Source of the DNA: Erythrobacter sp. KY5
GTDB lineage: Bacteria; Pseudomonadota; Alphaproteobacteria; Sphingomonadales; Sphingomonadaceae
Assembly (NCBI RefSeq): GCF_003264115.1
Contig: NZ_CP021912.1
Coordinates: forward strand, 62,001 to 126,000
Direction of reading: 5' to 3'
Length of the DNA: 64,000 nucleotides
Shown here: one piece after another, positions 47,540-57,105 of the stretch
Numbering within the stretch: the stretch's first letter is position 1
Layout of the letters: each line of letters starts with the position of its first letter
Position numbers and translations under genes: made by a program
The notes under the pieces: generated by a model
Database searches by the model: none
Seen by the model: only the letters and a program-made list of their open reading frames with translations
What the model was told of the DNA's origin: nothing

Positions 47540-48448
47540 ATGACGCTACTGCTCCACCCAGGGTTTCACAAAACCGCGACGAGTTGGCTCCAGAGTACTG
47601 TCTTCGCCGAGAAGCGGCTGTTCCGCTCACTAATGACACATGAGGAAATTGATGATCTCCTAGTGCGGCCGCACGATTTTTGGTTCGACGCCAAGCAAGC
47701 AAGCGCCAAGATCTCCGCATTGAGAAGCGATCCTAAGCCTGGCGTCGTGGATGTGATCTCGTCTGAGATCCTTTCGGGAAATATCCTCCTAGGCTCCAGA
47801 GATAGCGCGCAATTGGCAGCAAGGCTTGCGGCGACATGCGGTGAGGCAAAGGTTGTTCTGACCGTACGCGCTCAGAAACCGATGGCCCGTTCGGTTTATC
47901 AGCAATACGTCAAGCGCGGCGGACGCTTGAAAATTGAGGAATTCCTGAGGTTTGCGCCGGAGCCTGGCTATTTCTGGTTCGACCCGGCTACGCTCGAATT
48001 CCACAAGGTTGCCGAGGCGTATGCGGCGTATTTCGGGCGAGAGAACGTGATGGTCCTCCCGCAGGAATTATTGATCAGTAATCGTCCTCAGTATCTCAGA
48101 CTGATGTTTGATTATGTCGGACTTGAAGAATCAGTGGCTGAGCACGAGCTGGCGAAAGCTCCGGCAAGCAGCATCAGTCCTCCGCTCAGCGGCGCCCCTC
48201 TGCTGCGCATTGCCAATTCGATCGGTCAGAGCCCTTTCAACCCGCGATCGCGAAGCCGCATAGCACCTCTCGGAAAGTTGATCGAAAGGGTGGGCTATCG
48301 CTGGACCTTGGGCGAAGCCAAAGCAAAGCAAAGAGCCGACGCCGCATTGGACGCGGAACTCTCTAACCGGTTCGGAAAATCAAATGCGATCCTCCAGCGA
48401 TTTTGCCCTGTCGATCTGAAAAAATTGCGGTACGAAATGGACGACTGA
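47540..48448 (+). CDS. Sulfotransferase-like protein
   Basis: The 302-residue product starts LLLHPGFHKTATSWLQSTVF, which matches the 5'-phosphosulfate-binding loop (normally HxPKTGTT-like, here HPGFHKTAT). It later has VVLTVRAQKPMARSVYQQYV, with the Arg/Ser of the 3'-phosphate-binding motif. It probably transfers sulfate from PAPS to a sugar of the polysaccharide. It begins 5 bp after the flippase gene. Confidence 0.8.
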   Translation: MTLLLHPGFHKTATSWLQSTVFAEKRLFRSLMTHEEIDDLLVRPHDFWFDAKQASAKISALRSDPKPGVVDVISSEILSGNILLGSRDSAQLAARLAATCGEAKVVLTVRAQKPMARSVYQQYVKRGGRLKIEEFLRFAPEPGYFWFDPATLEFHKVAEAYAAYFGRENVMVLPQELLISNRPQYLRLMFDYVGLEESVAEHELAKAPASSISPPLSGAPLLRIANSIGQSPFNPRSRSRIAPLGKLIERVGYRWTLGEAKAKQRADAALDAELSNRFGKSNAILQRFCPVDLKKLRYEMDD

Positions 48449-48552
48449 CCCCCGGGTCAGCACAGCATCTGCAGCGCCAAATAGAGGTTGATGTTGCACC
48501 GCAGAAATGCAAGACGATCCGCAGCCATTCAGGGGCTGGCTAGGGATTTGGG

Positions 48553-49389
48553 ATGACCTTTTTGACTGCAATGGACCCGCAGACGGGCTTCGTCGATCGG
48601 TCAGCAGCGCACAAGATCGGTCTCGAGCATAGAGAGGCCTATAATGCTGGTGAGCCCTTCCCGCACATCATGATCGATGATTTTCTCCCGCCGGAGATCA
48701 TCGCGAAATGCCTCGAACACTTTCATCACGGCGGCGGCGAAGCTGCGAGCTACAGTCGCCCGCAGGAAAAACAGAAGCACGAGTATCGCCCGGACGAAAT
48801 GCATCCGGAGCTTCGTCAGCTATTCTATTCATTCAATTCTCTGCCCTTCATCAAAGTGCTTGAGAACATCACCGGTATCGAAGGTCTGATCCCCGATCCC
48901 TATTTCAGGGGTGCCGGTTTTCATGAGATCCGCAATGGCGGGCATTTATCGGTTCATGCCGACTTCAACCACCATGTAAGTATGAATTTGGAGCGGCGGA
49001 TAAATCTCTTGATTTACCTCAACGCCGACTGGAAGCCGGAATATGGCGGCCAGCTGGAGTTGTGGGCAAACGACATGTCCAGGTGCCACCATTCGATCGT
49101 CCCGATGATCAACCGCGCGGTCATTTTCAACACGACCTCGTTCAGCAATCACGGCAATCCGAACCCGGTCAATCACCCGGACGGCATCTCGCGCAAATCG
49201 ATAGCGCTCTATTACTATACGTCCACTTGGGACGAGACTAAGCGCTCCCACACAACTCAGTTTCGCGCGCGCCCCAAAACTGAAGACAAGATCGACTGGG
49301 CGGTCAAAGGCCGCGAGCTTGCCGCCGACCTAATACCGCCCATCATTCAGCGTGGACTGCGCTCGCTAAAGGCGAAAAAATCAAACTGA
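48553..49389 (+). CDS. 2-oxoglutarate-Fe(II) oxygenase
   Basis: The 278-residue product has a prolyl-hydroxylase-like fold: FPHIMIDDFLPPEIIAKC, then the metal motif H-x-D in LSVHADFNHH, the distal H in FSNHGNPNPV and the 2OG-binding R in SRKSIALYYY. Such enzymes hydroxylate sugars, lipids or proteins. Its place in the EPS locus suggests glycan or lipid modification; the substrate is unknown. Confidence 0.85.
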   Translation: MTFLTAMDPQTGFVDRSAAHKIGLEHREAYNAGEPFPHIMIDDFLPPEIIAKCLEHFHHGGGEAASYSRPQEKQKHEYRPDEMHPELRQLFYSFNSLPFIKVLENITGIEGLIPDPYFRGAGFHEIRNGGHLSVHADFNHHVSMNLERRINLLIYLNADWKPEYGGQLELWANDMSRCHHSIVPMINRAVIFNTTSFSNHGNPNPVNHPDGISRKSIALYYYTSTWDETKRSHTTQFRARPKTEDKIDWAVKGRELAADLIPPIIQRGLRSLKAKKSN

Positions 49390-49428
49390 TCGGGCTCGCA
49401 CCCTCAACGAAAACGGAAACTAGACATC

Positions 49429-50283
49429 ATGTTGGGAAGAATCGGCACCTCGCGCGATATCCAGGCCTCTGTGCTTGGCCCGATCGTCCGCAAGGCGATC
49501 AAGATCACAGACAAATTCTCCAAGCATTCGGCCGATTACCTCGTTCGCAGCGAGGCGACCGAGCGACCGAACTATGCCTATTGCATGCTGGTCGCCGCGC
49601 GGCTTGCCAAGAGCCTCGGTATGGACCGCATCTCCGCAATCGAGATTGGCGTTGCTGGCGGAAATGGCCTGGCCTTCATGGTCGAGTTTGCCGAGCGCGT
49701 TAAGGCTGACACCGGCGTTACGATCGAATGTATCGGCTTCGACACCGGCGAGGGCATGCCGCCTCCGGAATCCGAAAAGGACCTTCCTTACTGGTTTCAA
49801 GCAAGCCAATATCGGATGGATGTCGACGCGCTCAAAAAGCGCTTGCCCGAAGCGCGATTGGTGCTGGGTAATGTGAAAGAGACGATCCCGGCCTTCTTCG
49901 AAGATTTCGACGCCGCTCCGATTGGTGCAATCTTCAATGACACCGACTATTTCTCATCGACCCGCGATTCACTCTCGATGTTCGATCACGCTGTGTCGCA
50001 CCCGGAACGGTTTCTCCCGCGCATTCCGATGTACTTTGACGACATCCTTGGTTCGACCATCGAAATGTACGGCCCGTTCAACGGACAGCTGGCTGCCATC
50101 ACCGAGTACAATGAGCGCTCCGAGAATGTGAAGGTTCACCTCAACCAGAACCTCCTCTCGCTCAATCACGTCAAGTATCGCTACCAGATCTATTACGCTC
50201 ACCTGTTCGCTCACCCGCGCTACAATGAGTATATCGGGAATGACGAGCAGCTAGTCCTCGAGGACAAGCTGAAGCTGCGCTAA
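49429..50283 (+). CDS. Methyltransferase-like protein of the EPS locus
   Basis: The 284-residue product has AIEIGVAGGNGLAFMVEF, a motif-I-like SAM loop, and IECIGFDTGEGMPPPESEKD in the position of motif II. AIFNDTDYFSSTRDSLSMFD appears in the motif IV region. It looks like a class I methyltransferase of the sugar O-methylation kind, but the match is partial. It is convergent with the F420-type gene (4-nt overlap). Confidence 0.6.
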   Translation: MLGRIGTSRDIQASVLGPIVRKAIKITDKFSKHSADYLVRSEATERPNYAYCMLVAARLAKSLGMDRISAIEIGVAGGNGLAFMVEFAERVKADTGVTIECIGFDTGEGMPPPESEKDLPYWFQASQYRMDVDALKKRLPEARLVLGNVKETIPAFFEDFDAAPIGAIFNDTDYFSSTRDSLSMFDHAVSHPERFLPRIPMYFDDILGSTIEMYGPFNGQLAAITEYNERSENVKVHLNQNLLSLNHVKYRYQIYYAHLFAHPRYNEYIGNDEQLVLEDKLKLR

Positions 50284-51509
50284 TTCAGTTGTCCGCCACG
50301 AGCGAGGCGGACAACCATCCCGGCCATGCTCTTGAAGCTGCGCGCCAGACCGAACCGGCGTGAATTGCGTGCGAGCTCTAGATTGCGAAAACGCGGCGTT
50401 CGCTTGCCCAACGCCATCATCGCAAAGAGCCGGGACCAGACGAAACCTTTGCGCTGGGCCTGATAGGGCTGCATCACTTTCATCGCTTCGGTGGTAGTGG
50501 GCTCGGTTTCGATGGCTCCGGCATCGACCAGCGTATTGATCAGCCTTTCGCCTTTTGCCGTTCGAGTAAGGATAAGGCTGCGTCCTGGGCGCTCCTCGAA
50601 ATGCGCCTTTCCGCTTTCGTCGGAGTGCCAACCGTCGGCGCACACTATGTCTGCAAACTCGCCGATCCCGTCAGGACAGATCTTGCAGCGGAACTGCAGA
50701 TGCTTGTTCAGGATCCCGCCCCAGCTGCTGTCATAATCCATCTTCAGCTTGCGCCCATCGGAGAGCTCGGCGGTCGCATAGCCTGGCCAGCCATCACCGC
50801 GGTATCGGAAGGCGACCACATCCGTCTCATCTTCAACACCCAGCGCACCCAACAGCGCCGAAGTTCCGCGATAGCTCGGCACGCCGGCGCACATGAAGGC
50901 GATCATGTAAGGCACCCTCTCATTTACGCGAGGATCGTGTCGCGCGAGCTGGCGAAGCCCTGCGACATCGCATGGCTTGCCAACGAAGGCGAAACGCTCA
51001 CTGCCGTCCAGTCGCTTGCCAATATCCTCAAGTGGTGAAGAGGGCGCGTAGCGTGAACCGGCCGACTGAAACACGTCTTCTCGCCCCGTACTGATTTTCA
51101 GGGCGTTGCGAATTGGCGAACTTTCCGAAACCGAGGTTTGCACCACGTAGTCGATCTGCCGGGTTTCCAGCAGGTATTTCAGAACTGCCGAAAGTCCGCC
51201 CCCTGAAGAAGCGTTTTGTCGAAGCGCAACATCAGTGCTCCAACCGAGGCGCACCTTGATAAGCGGCCCCCAAATCTCGTGATACTCTGCCTCATGCGCG
51301 GTCTTATCGTGCCTGATGTTGGCACCAGGACAAGCCTGATCGATCCGGCGTTTCTGGTCTTCGCTCGGTTCATGTTGAAGAACGGGGCGTCGAAAGCCCT
51401 CCAGCGAGTTTTCCATCACAATTGCGGGATCGTTGGGATCGCTGATGCCAGCGCAAAGGCCGCAACCCGCGCAAAGCCCGTTCGCCTTAATCGTATCGAT
51501 ATCAAACAC
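50280..51509 (-). CDS. Coenzyme F420 hydrogenase/dehydrogenase beta-subunit family protein
   Basis: The 409-residue product has an N-terminal FeS motif (NGLCAGCGLCAGI), a FrhB-like core (VRLGWSTDVALRQNASSGGG, FVGKPCDVAGLRQLARHD) and further cysteines (FRCKICPDGIGEFADIVCAD). FrhB-type flavoproteins handle flavin/F420 electron transfer. Many bacterial members lie in polysaccharide loci beside a pyruvyltransferase, as here. The GTG start at 51509 overlaps the upstream stop (51504-51502), so the earlier open frame within the pyruvyltransferase gene is not used. Confidence 0.82.
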   Translation of the reverse strand: MFDIDTIKANGLCAGCGLCAGISDPNDPAIVMENSLEGFRRPVLQHEPSEDQKRRIDQACPGANIRHDKTAHEAEYHEIWGPLIKVRLGWSTDVALRQNASSGGGLSAVLKYLLETRQIDYVVQTSVSESSPIRNALKISTGREDVFQSAGSRYAPSSPLEDIGKRLDGSERFAFVGKPCDVAGLRQLARHDPRVNERVPYMIAFMCAGVPSYRGTSALLGALGVEDETDVVAFRYRGDGWPGYATAELSDGRKLKMDYDSSWGGILNKHLQFRCKICPDGIGEFADIVCADGWHSDESGKAHFEERPGRSLILTRTAKGERLINTLVDAGAIETEPTTTEAMKVMQPYQAQRKGFVWSRLFAMMALGKRTPRFRNLELARNSRRFGLARSFKSMAGMVVRLARGGQLN

Positions 51510-52752
51510 GGTTCGCGACCAGCTCCGAAATGCGAGTGTCGAGATAGTCACGATACACGCCGAGCCGCTTCTGCGCCTCTGCGTTGGCTGCAACGGCCTC
51601 TGCGCGGACGCGCGGTAGATCTGCCAACGCCGCCTCGAGCTTGCCGAGCACTTCTTCGTTGCTCTGCTTGGTGAGGTCGGCATTCCACCTGTAATTCAAT
51701 GATCCATAAAGCCCATTGAACTTACGGCTAAAAGCGAGCGGAATGACGGCCGTATTCGAAGAGATCGCTGCAATCGTCGCATGCATTCGGCTGCCCAACA
51801 GCAGGTCCAGCGCAGCAATGTACGACTTCGCATCCGAAGGTCCGTTGAAACGGGGTGGGACGATCGCTTCTGGGAAACGACGCTGAAGTTCCAGCGCCAT
51901 ATCGTAGTCGTCGTCATATGCCCGCGATTGGATCAAAACATGCGGGACGAGATGGACCTCGTAGCGCTCGTCGCTCGAGAGTCTTTGCAGGATACTGTCG
52001 ACCAATTCCTTGTAGTTTGCGGCCAGCCTGATGTTGTCGGTCGGCACATCGCCATGACGGTAAAGATAGGCCGAGACATTGAGGCCAACCTTGATGTTGC
52101 CGCCGGATAGGTCGCGGGATTCCTTGTCAGCCGGCGTTTCGAACGGAAGCGCGAATGCGACATCGGTTGTGAGCGAAGATTTGCCAGCGACGTCCATTTC
52201 CTCAAGCAATGCATAAGACATCTCGTCACGCGCCCAAACATGGTTGGAAATTTGCATGACCGCTTTCGCCCCCACGCGAGCGCGTTTGGAAAAAAAGGGT
52301 CCGATGGTTTGGGGGCTAAGAACAAGTGGAACGCCCGCCATCTTGGTAGCAACCTTGATTCCAAGGATCAGGTTGTAGCGAGCCCACGGATAGATATCCG
52401 AAAAGCTGTCGCCTGCACCAATATCGAATGCAATGTCACAGCTTCGGATGGCGCGGTGCAGATCAGAAAATGGATTAGCGAGGGCTTTATAGCCGATATT
52501 GGTGAAGTCGTGCTCATGCGCGCATTCAGAGCCGTAATCGAGCTCTCCGCGCGGGCCAATGACACGGAAGACAGGGCGATAGCCAGCCTTCTCCACGGCC
52601 TGGGCAATGAGACTTGAATTGGCAATCGTGAGCGCACCGACCCCGAGATTTTCGGAGAAGAAGGTGTGCCACAGCAGGCCGATAGTCAGGGTGGGCCTGT
52701 CATCTGAACCCTCAGCCGGGTCGCCGCCCGTTAGTGTCTGTCGGTTGTTCAC
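51502..52752 (-). CDS. Polysaccharide pyruvyltransferase-family protein
   Basis: The 416-residue product matches the CsaB/WcaK family: NLGVGALTIANSSLIAQAVE, DIAFDIGAGDSFSDIYPWA, PLVLSPQTIGPFFSKRARVG and late LLLGSRMHATIAAISSNTAVI. The family transfers a ketal pyruvate from PEP to a sugar. Here it overlaps the F420-type gene, a coupling that suggests the two work together on one modification. Confidence 0.85.
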   Translation of the reverse strand: MNNRQTLTGGDPAEGSDDRPTLTIGLLWHTFFSENLGVGALTIANSSLIAQAVEKAGYRPVFRVIGPRGELDYGSECAHEHDFTNIGYKALANPFSDLHRAIRSCDIAFDIGAGDSFSDIYPWARYNLILGIKVATKMAGVPLVLSPQTIGPFFSKRARVGAKAVMQISNHVWARDEMSYALLEEMDVAGKSSLTTDVAFALPFETPADKESRDLSGGNIKVGLNVSAYLYRHGDVPTDNIRLAANYKELVDSILQRLSSDERYEVHLVPHVLIQSRAYDDDYDMALELQRRFPEAIVPPRFNGPSDAKSYIAALDLLLGSRMHATIAAISSNTAVIPLAFSRKFNGLYGSLNYRWNADLTKQSNEEVLGKLEAALADLPRVRAEAVAANAEAQKRLGVYRDYLDTRISELVANRV

Positions 52753-52797
52753 TATGCAGATTGGCCTTTGAAAGATTAGGCTGATGCTATCCGATGC

Positions 52798-53373
52798 TCA
52801 GCGCGCCAAGCGGCTTGGCAAATCGGCAGCGGAAGGGTCGGTATCGCGGATCTGGCGCTCGGTTTCGTCAGCGTCGAGGAAGCGGCCATAGGGGCCAACT
52901 TCGATACCTTCGCGGATAATCTGTGCCGGATTTCCAGCCACGATTGAACGTGCGGGCACATCCCTTGTCACCACGCTGCCTGCACCGATCACGCAATTGT
53001 CGCCGATGGTCACGCCCGGCATGATCAAGCTCTCGCCACCAAGAAAACAATTCTTGCCGACGTGAGTATGCACGTAGAGCCCTCGAGTTCTGTCATGCGT
53101 CAGAATTCGCGCGTTGAAGGCGACGTATGTGCACTCACCGATATGCACGCCCTTGGGGAAGGTCATGTCCATTTTCGCACTGAGAGACATCTCCACCGTG
53201 GGGTGGATGTCCATCTTCATCACGCCGCGGAAGAAACGAAGCCGGGCCTTGGTGAGGACGTTTCTTAGCGCTGAAAGCCTGAGGATGCTCACCCAAGGGT
53301 CTCCCTTTTGCCTGCTGATGCCTTGAAGTTGCGGCTTGTCCCATAACCCTCTTAGGTGCAATCCCGCCACCAT
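52798..53373 (-). CDS. Hexapeptide-repeat acyltransferase (WcaF/maa-like)
   Basis: The 191-residue protein has left-handed beta-helix hexapeptide repeats (MDMTFPKGVHIGECTYVAFN, then the catalytic H in ILTHDRTRG and the LGGESLIMPGVTIGDNCVIG turn) and ends in VVTRDVPARSIVAGNPAQII. It should O-acetylate a sugar. The ATG at 53373 is used; an earlier open frame overlaps the divergent SGNH gene. Confidence 0.82.
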   Translation of the reverse strand: MVAGLHLRGLWDKPQLQGISRQKGDPWVSILRLSALRNVLTKARLRFFRGVMKMDIHPTVEMSLSAKMDMTFPKGVHIGECTYVAFNARILTHDRTRGLYVHTHVGKNCFLGGESLIMPGVTIGDNCVIGAGSVVTRDVPARSIVAGNPAQIIREGIEVGPYGRFLDADETERQIRDTDPSAADLPSRLAR

Positions 53374-53392
53374 CAATTTTCGGGCGTTTTCA

Positions 53393-54136
53393 TTGAACAG
53401 CACACGCACAATAGCGCTGGCTTGCACCATCCTCGCTTTAGCAGCGGTGGCGCTCCTTTGGGCAGAGATACCTGCGTGGAGATTTGGCGGGACCGAGCCA
53501 CTTGCTACAGGGTCTGTTGCGTATTCACAGGATGCACTGACATGCCCCGGCGGGGGCGAACACATCGCGATCTACGGTGACAGCCATGTTGTCGGTGGGC
53601 GCATGGCGCAATTTGGCGGAGAGAGTGGCCCAGCATATGGACGGGTACTTGAAGCAGAACTAAGAGGTGGAGCCACGGTTTCTCTTCACGGGGTCGGGGG
53701 GCACACCGCGCCAATGGGCGAGAGCCGGTGGAACATCGGCGATAGCAAGGCGGACCTCGTACTGATCGCCTACGGCACAAACGACGCTGCTCCACGCGGC
53801 TGGCTTCGGTCGAAAAAGCCTGTCGCTCTGTCCGATTTCACGGCTGCGATGGAACGGCTGGCATCGACCGCGAGTGAGACTGAACGCCAGGTCGTATTTC
53901 TCGCGCCTCCCCCAGCGGGGAGCTCCGCGATTATGCAGCGACTACAACCCTATCGCGAAGCACTGCGCGATCTTGGCCGGCAGCTTGATTCTCCTGTCCT
54001 CGATCCCGCCGATGCGTTTGCCGCTTGCGAAAGTTCACAGCCGCTCCTGATATATGATGCCCTGCACATGACCGCTTCGGGACATCGCTGCCTGGGTGAA
54101 TGGCTCGCAGCCCGGCTTTGCAATGCCCCAAATTGA
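53393..54136 (+). CDS. SGNH/GDSL-type hydrolase, membrane-anchored
   Basis: The 247-residue product has an N-terminal helix (TIALACTILALAAVALLWAEI) and the SGNH blocks: block I IYGDSHVVGG (Ser), block III AYGTNDA (Asn) and block V YDALHMTASGH (Asp/His). It is probably a periplasmic esterase, such as a glycan O-deacetylase. Only TTG starts are available (53393, or 53336 for a longer form overlapping the acyltransferase gene), so the start is uncertain. It is the last EPS-like gene before the lasso cluster. Confidence 0.8.
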   Translation: MNSTRTIALACTILALAAVALLWAEIPAWRFGGTEPLATGSVAYSQDALTCPGGGEHIAIYGDSHVVGGRMAQFGGESGPAYGRVLEAELRGGATVSLHGVGGHTAPMGESRWNIGDSKADLVLIAYGTNDAAPRGWLRSKKPVALSDFTAAMERLASTASETERQVVFLAPPPAGSSAIMQRLQPYREALRDLGRQLDSPVLDPADAFAACESSQPLLIYDALHMTASGHRCLGEWLAARLCNAPN

Positions 54137-54270
54137 AACTGTGCTGACGGGGTAGAGAGTGAGAGCTGCACTGGTCAAAGTGACGCAATTCGCGCATGAA
54201 CGGGCAAGGAAGCGGCAATCACACTCAGCCGGTCAGTTAGCATGAGAGACGCACGGCAATCGCGACACAC

Positions 54271-55428
54271 ATGACCGATACCGCATCAGTCGACCTTTTT
54301 CTGACCCGTACAGTGCGCGCTGTCCGACAGTGCGAGCAAGCAGCATGGGTCTTCACGGACCAGATCGATTGGCACGATGTTTGGCTGCGGATCGAGTATC
54401 ACGGGATCGCGTTCTTGCTCCACGACACCTTGGCGCAACTGGTCGATTGGCCGAGCGCGCTGATCGAGCGGATCGCCGAAGAAGCACGCTTGATCACGCT
54501 CTGGGAGGCGACCCATCACAAGCTCGTTTCGAGAGCGGTTCGCGAATTGGCAGAGCAAGACGTGGTCTCCGTCATGCTGAAAGGCACCGCGCTCGCCTAT
54601 TCCCTGCATGCTGAACCAGCAATCCGCAGGCGCGGAGACACCGATTTGCTGGTCCGCCCCGAAGATCTCGGCCAAACGCGCGAGGTGCTTGCAAGGCTCG
54701 GCTGGGAACGCAGGGTAGAACCGCATGGACTTTATTTTCAAGAGGGTTGGACGCACGAAGCAGCGGGCTTTTTCGTCCATTCGATCGACCTTCACTGGAA
54801 ACCCGTTGACCGCCCGGTCCTTCACGATGTGCTGCCGCTGGAGATGGTCTTCCAGGGCAAAATACCTCTGCCGCGATTTGATGAGACAGCCTTCCGGCCA
54901 GACACCGTCACCATGCTCTTGAACGCAGTCATCAATCAGAAATGGCACGCTGAAAATGGCTACTTTTCCGAGGACGGCAGGGTTTCGAGCCAGCGGCGCT
55001 TGATCTGGTCGATCGACTTCGACCTGATGGCGCGGTCGATGCAGGACGCCGACTGGGCCACCCTGACCGATCATTGCGTGGCTGAAGGAATTGCCCCGCT
55101 GGTGGCAGAGGCACTGATCGGAGTGAGCCGGGATTTGGGGACACCTCTCCCGCGATTGGTGGAGACGAGACTGAAAGCTGCGAAGCTCGCGCCCGATCTG
55201 GAGGCTTACTTCAATGACCATGACACGTTGGCGCAATTCAGACTCGATCTCAGTCATACCAGAGGCGCAGGTTCGAAGGCGAAGCTGCTGCTGTCTCGCG
55301 CCTTCCCGCCACGCAGGCATCTTATGGAAAGATACCCTGAGGCGCGAGGCTGGCCGACCATCGCCTTGCAAGGGCGCATGCTAATTGAGACCGCGGCGCG
55401 CCTTGTTCGCCAGAGACCGTCGCGATGA
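54271..55428 (+). CDS. Nucleotidyltransferase-family protein of the lasso cluster
   Basis: The 385-residue product matches the NTP_transf_5 family: VVSVMLKGTALAYSLHAEPA with K104/G105 and RRRGDTDLLVRPEDL with D123 and D125 of a nucleotidyltransferase active site. Members are recurrent partners of lasso-peptide clusters, where they have been linked to peptide tailoring. Its stop overlaps the start of the exporter gene (ATGA), which ties it to this cluster. The exact reaction cannot be read from the sequence. Confidence 0.8.
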   Translation: MTDTASVDLFLTRTVRAVRQCEQAAWVFTDQIDWHDVWLRIEYHGIAFLLHDTLAQLVDWPSALIERIAEEARLITLWEATHHKLVSRAVRELAEQDVVSVMLKGTALAYSLHAEPAIRRRGDTDLLVRPEDLGQTREVLARLGWERRVEPHGLYFQEGWTHEAAGFFVHSIDLHWKPVDRPVLHDVLPLEMVFQGKIPLPRFDETAFRPDTVTMLLNAVINQKWHAENGYFSEDGRVSSQRRLIWSIDFDLMARSMQDADWATLTDHCVAEGIAPLVAEALIGVSRDLGTPLPRLVETRLKAAKLAPDLEAYFNDHDTLAQFRLDLSHTRGAGSKAKLLLSRAFPPRRHLMERYPEARGWPTIALQGRMLIETAARLVRQRPSR

Positions 55429-57086
55429 GTTTCGGATTCTGGCTCCAGTGGGCACGAAGATTTCGAGGGCAGCTGACGCTGATCAGCGTTCTCACGTTGC
55501 TCAGTTCCGGGGCAACCCTCGCCGTTCCGTGGCTTGCCGCGCGAGTCCTTGGCGGGGTGATCTCGGCCGAACAAGTCTCCGACATCGATGTGGGGCAAGT
55601 CCTCACCTTGCTGGTAGCCGCCCTGGTTGCCCTCACCGCGCTCAACGTTGCGGCAGCTATTCTGTCAGAGCGCGCATCGACGCGGATCCTTACCGAGCTT
55701 CGCATCAAGATTTACAACCACGTCCAGATGCTGCGGCTTGGCTTTCATGATGATGCACGCCGGGGCGATGTGCTCGCACTTACATCCTACGAGGTTGGCA
55801 ACCTTAGCGACTTTCTGGCGGGCACCATCGCAAATGCGCCTGCCATGATCCTCACGGCTGCGGGTGCGATCATCATCCTGTTCGCAATCGACCCGGTGAT
55901 GGCCGCGATTGTTCCCCTACTCATTCCGGCATTCTACATCCTTGTCAGGCTGTCAGGCAGGCGTCTGCGCCGATTGTCGAGCGAGGTGCGTGCAGCAGAG
56001 GTCGAACTCATTACGCTTGCGGAGCGCGACCTTGAGATGCTTCCCGCAATCAAAGCATTCGCGACGGAAGAACAGCACCAAACCGAATTCGCTGCTGCAG
56101 CTGACAGGTCTCGGCGTCTCGCAGTCCGGCAGGCGCAATGGAGCGTCGCAATTGGGCCCGTCATGGCACTGGTCGCGGCGCTCGCGGCGATTGCTGTTCT
56201 CGTGTTCGGCAGTGAACAACTCCTCGAAGCAGATCGCTCTCCCAGCGATCTGTTCGCCTTTCTGTTTTATGCGGCGCTTCTCACGCAACCCGCTGGCGCG
56301 CTCGCCAAGATGTATGGCTCCTATCAAATGGCCCGCGGAACGTTGGCTCGGCTGGAGGCGGTGCTCGATCATGAGCCTGAGCCGGGTTATCAGGGCGGGA
56401 AAGGGTTAGAGCGGGCCAGGGGCGCCATTCAGTTCCATCAAGTCGGCTTCGGCTATTCGGGTCGTCCGAGACTTTTCAGCGAATTCAATTTCGAAGTGAA
56501 GCCGGGCGAAATCGTGGCTCTTACGGGCGAGAACGGCGTTGGGAAGTCTACCTTGATCCGCCTGCTGCTGCGTTTCTACGAACCGCTATCAGGGTCAATT
56601 ACGCTCGATGGGATTCCCATCAGCGACTATCAGGTTCAAGACTTGCGACGCCAGTTCGGTTACGTGCCACAGCGCGCCTTTCTCTTTAACGGCACGATTG
56701 CCGAGAACATCGTCTTCGGCCAGCCCGACCCAAACCCGAAAGAGGCCATCGATCGCGCAGCCAAACTCGCACAGGCGAGCGATTTCATCGCGTCGCTTCC
56801 TGATGGGGTTGAAACCGTTATCGGCGACAACGGCGTGCGCCTGTCGGGAGGGCAGCGCCAAAGGATCGCCCTTGCCCGCGCCCTCTACAGCCAACCGCCA
56901 ATCCACATCCTCGATGAGGCGACGAGCATGTATGACATTGATGGCGAAGCGGCTTTCGTCGAGGAGTGCATAGGCTCACTGAAGGGGCGTACCGTCATCA
57001 TCATTACTCATCGCCCGGCCAGCCTTGCGCTTGCCGACAGAGTTTTGAAGTTGGGAACGGACGGCCGCTTCGAGGTGGATCACTGA
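55425..57086 (+). CDS. lasD: ABC exporter of the lasso cluster
   Basis: The 553-residue half-transporter has a six-helix membrane domain and an ATPase domain with Walker A GENGVGKST (about 367-375), LSGGQRQR near 471, Walker B ILDEATSMYDIDGEAAF and H-loop ITHRPA. Such exporters pump the mature lasso peptide out and give self-immunity. It overlaps the nucleotidyltransferase gene by 4 nt and converges on the PqqD-like gene. Confidence 0.88.
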   Translation: MSFGFWLQWARRFRGQLTLISVLTLLSSGATLAVPWLAARVLGGVISAEQVSDIDVGQVLTLLVAALVALTALNVAAAILSERASTRILTELRIKIYNHVQMLRLGFHDDARRGDVLALTSYEVGNLSDFLAGTIANAPAMILTAAGAIIILFAIDPVMAAIVPLLIPAFYILVRLSGRRLRRLSSEVRAAEVELITLAERDLEMLPAIKAFATEEQHQTEFAAAADRSRRLAVRQAQWSVAIGPVMALVAALAAIAVLVFGSEQLLEADRSPSDLFAFLFYAALLTQPAGALAKMYGSYQMARGTLARLEAVLDHEPEPGYQGGKGLERARGAIQFHQVGFGYSGRPRLFSEFNFEVKPGEIVALTGENGVGKSTLIRLLLRFYEPLSGSITLDGIPISDYQVQDLRRQFGYVPQRAFLFNGTIAENIVFGQPDPNPKEAIDRAAKLAQASDFIASLPDGVETVIGDNGVRLSGGQRQRIALARALYSQPPIHILDEATSMYDIDGEAAFVEECIGSLKGRTVIIITHRPASLALADRVLKLGTDGRFEVDH

Positions 57087-57105
57087 GCGACTTCAGGCGC
57101 CGCGC

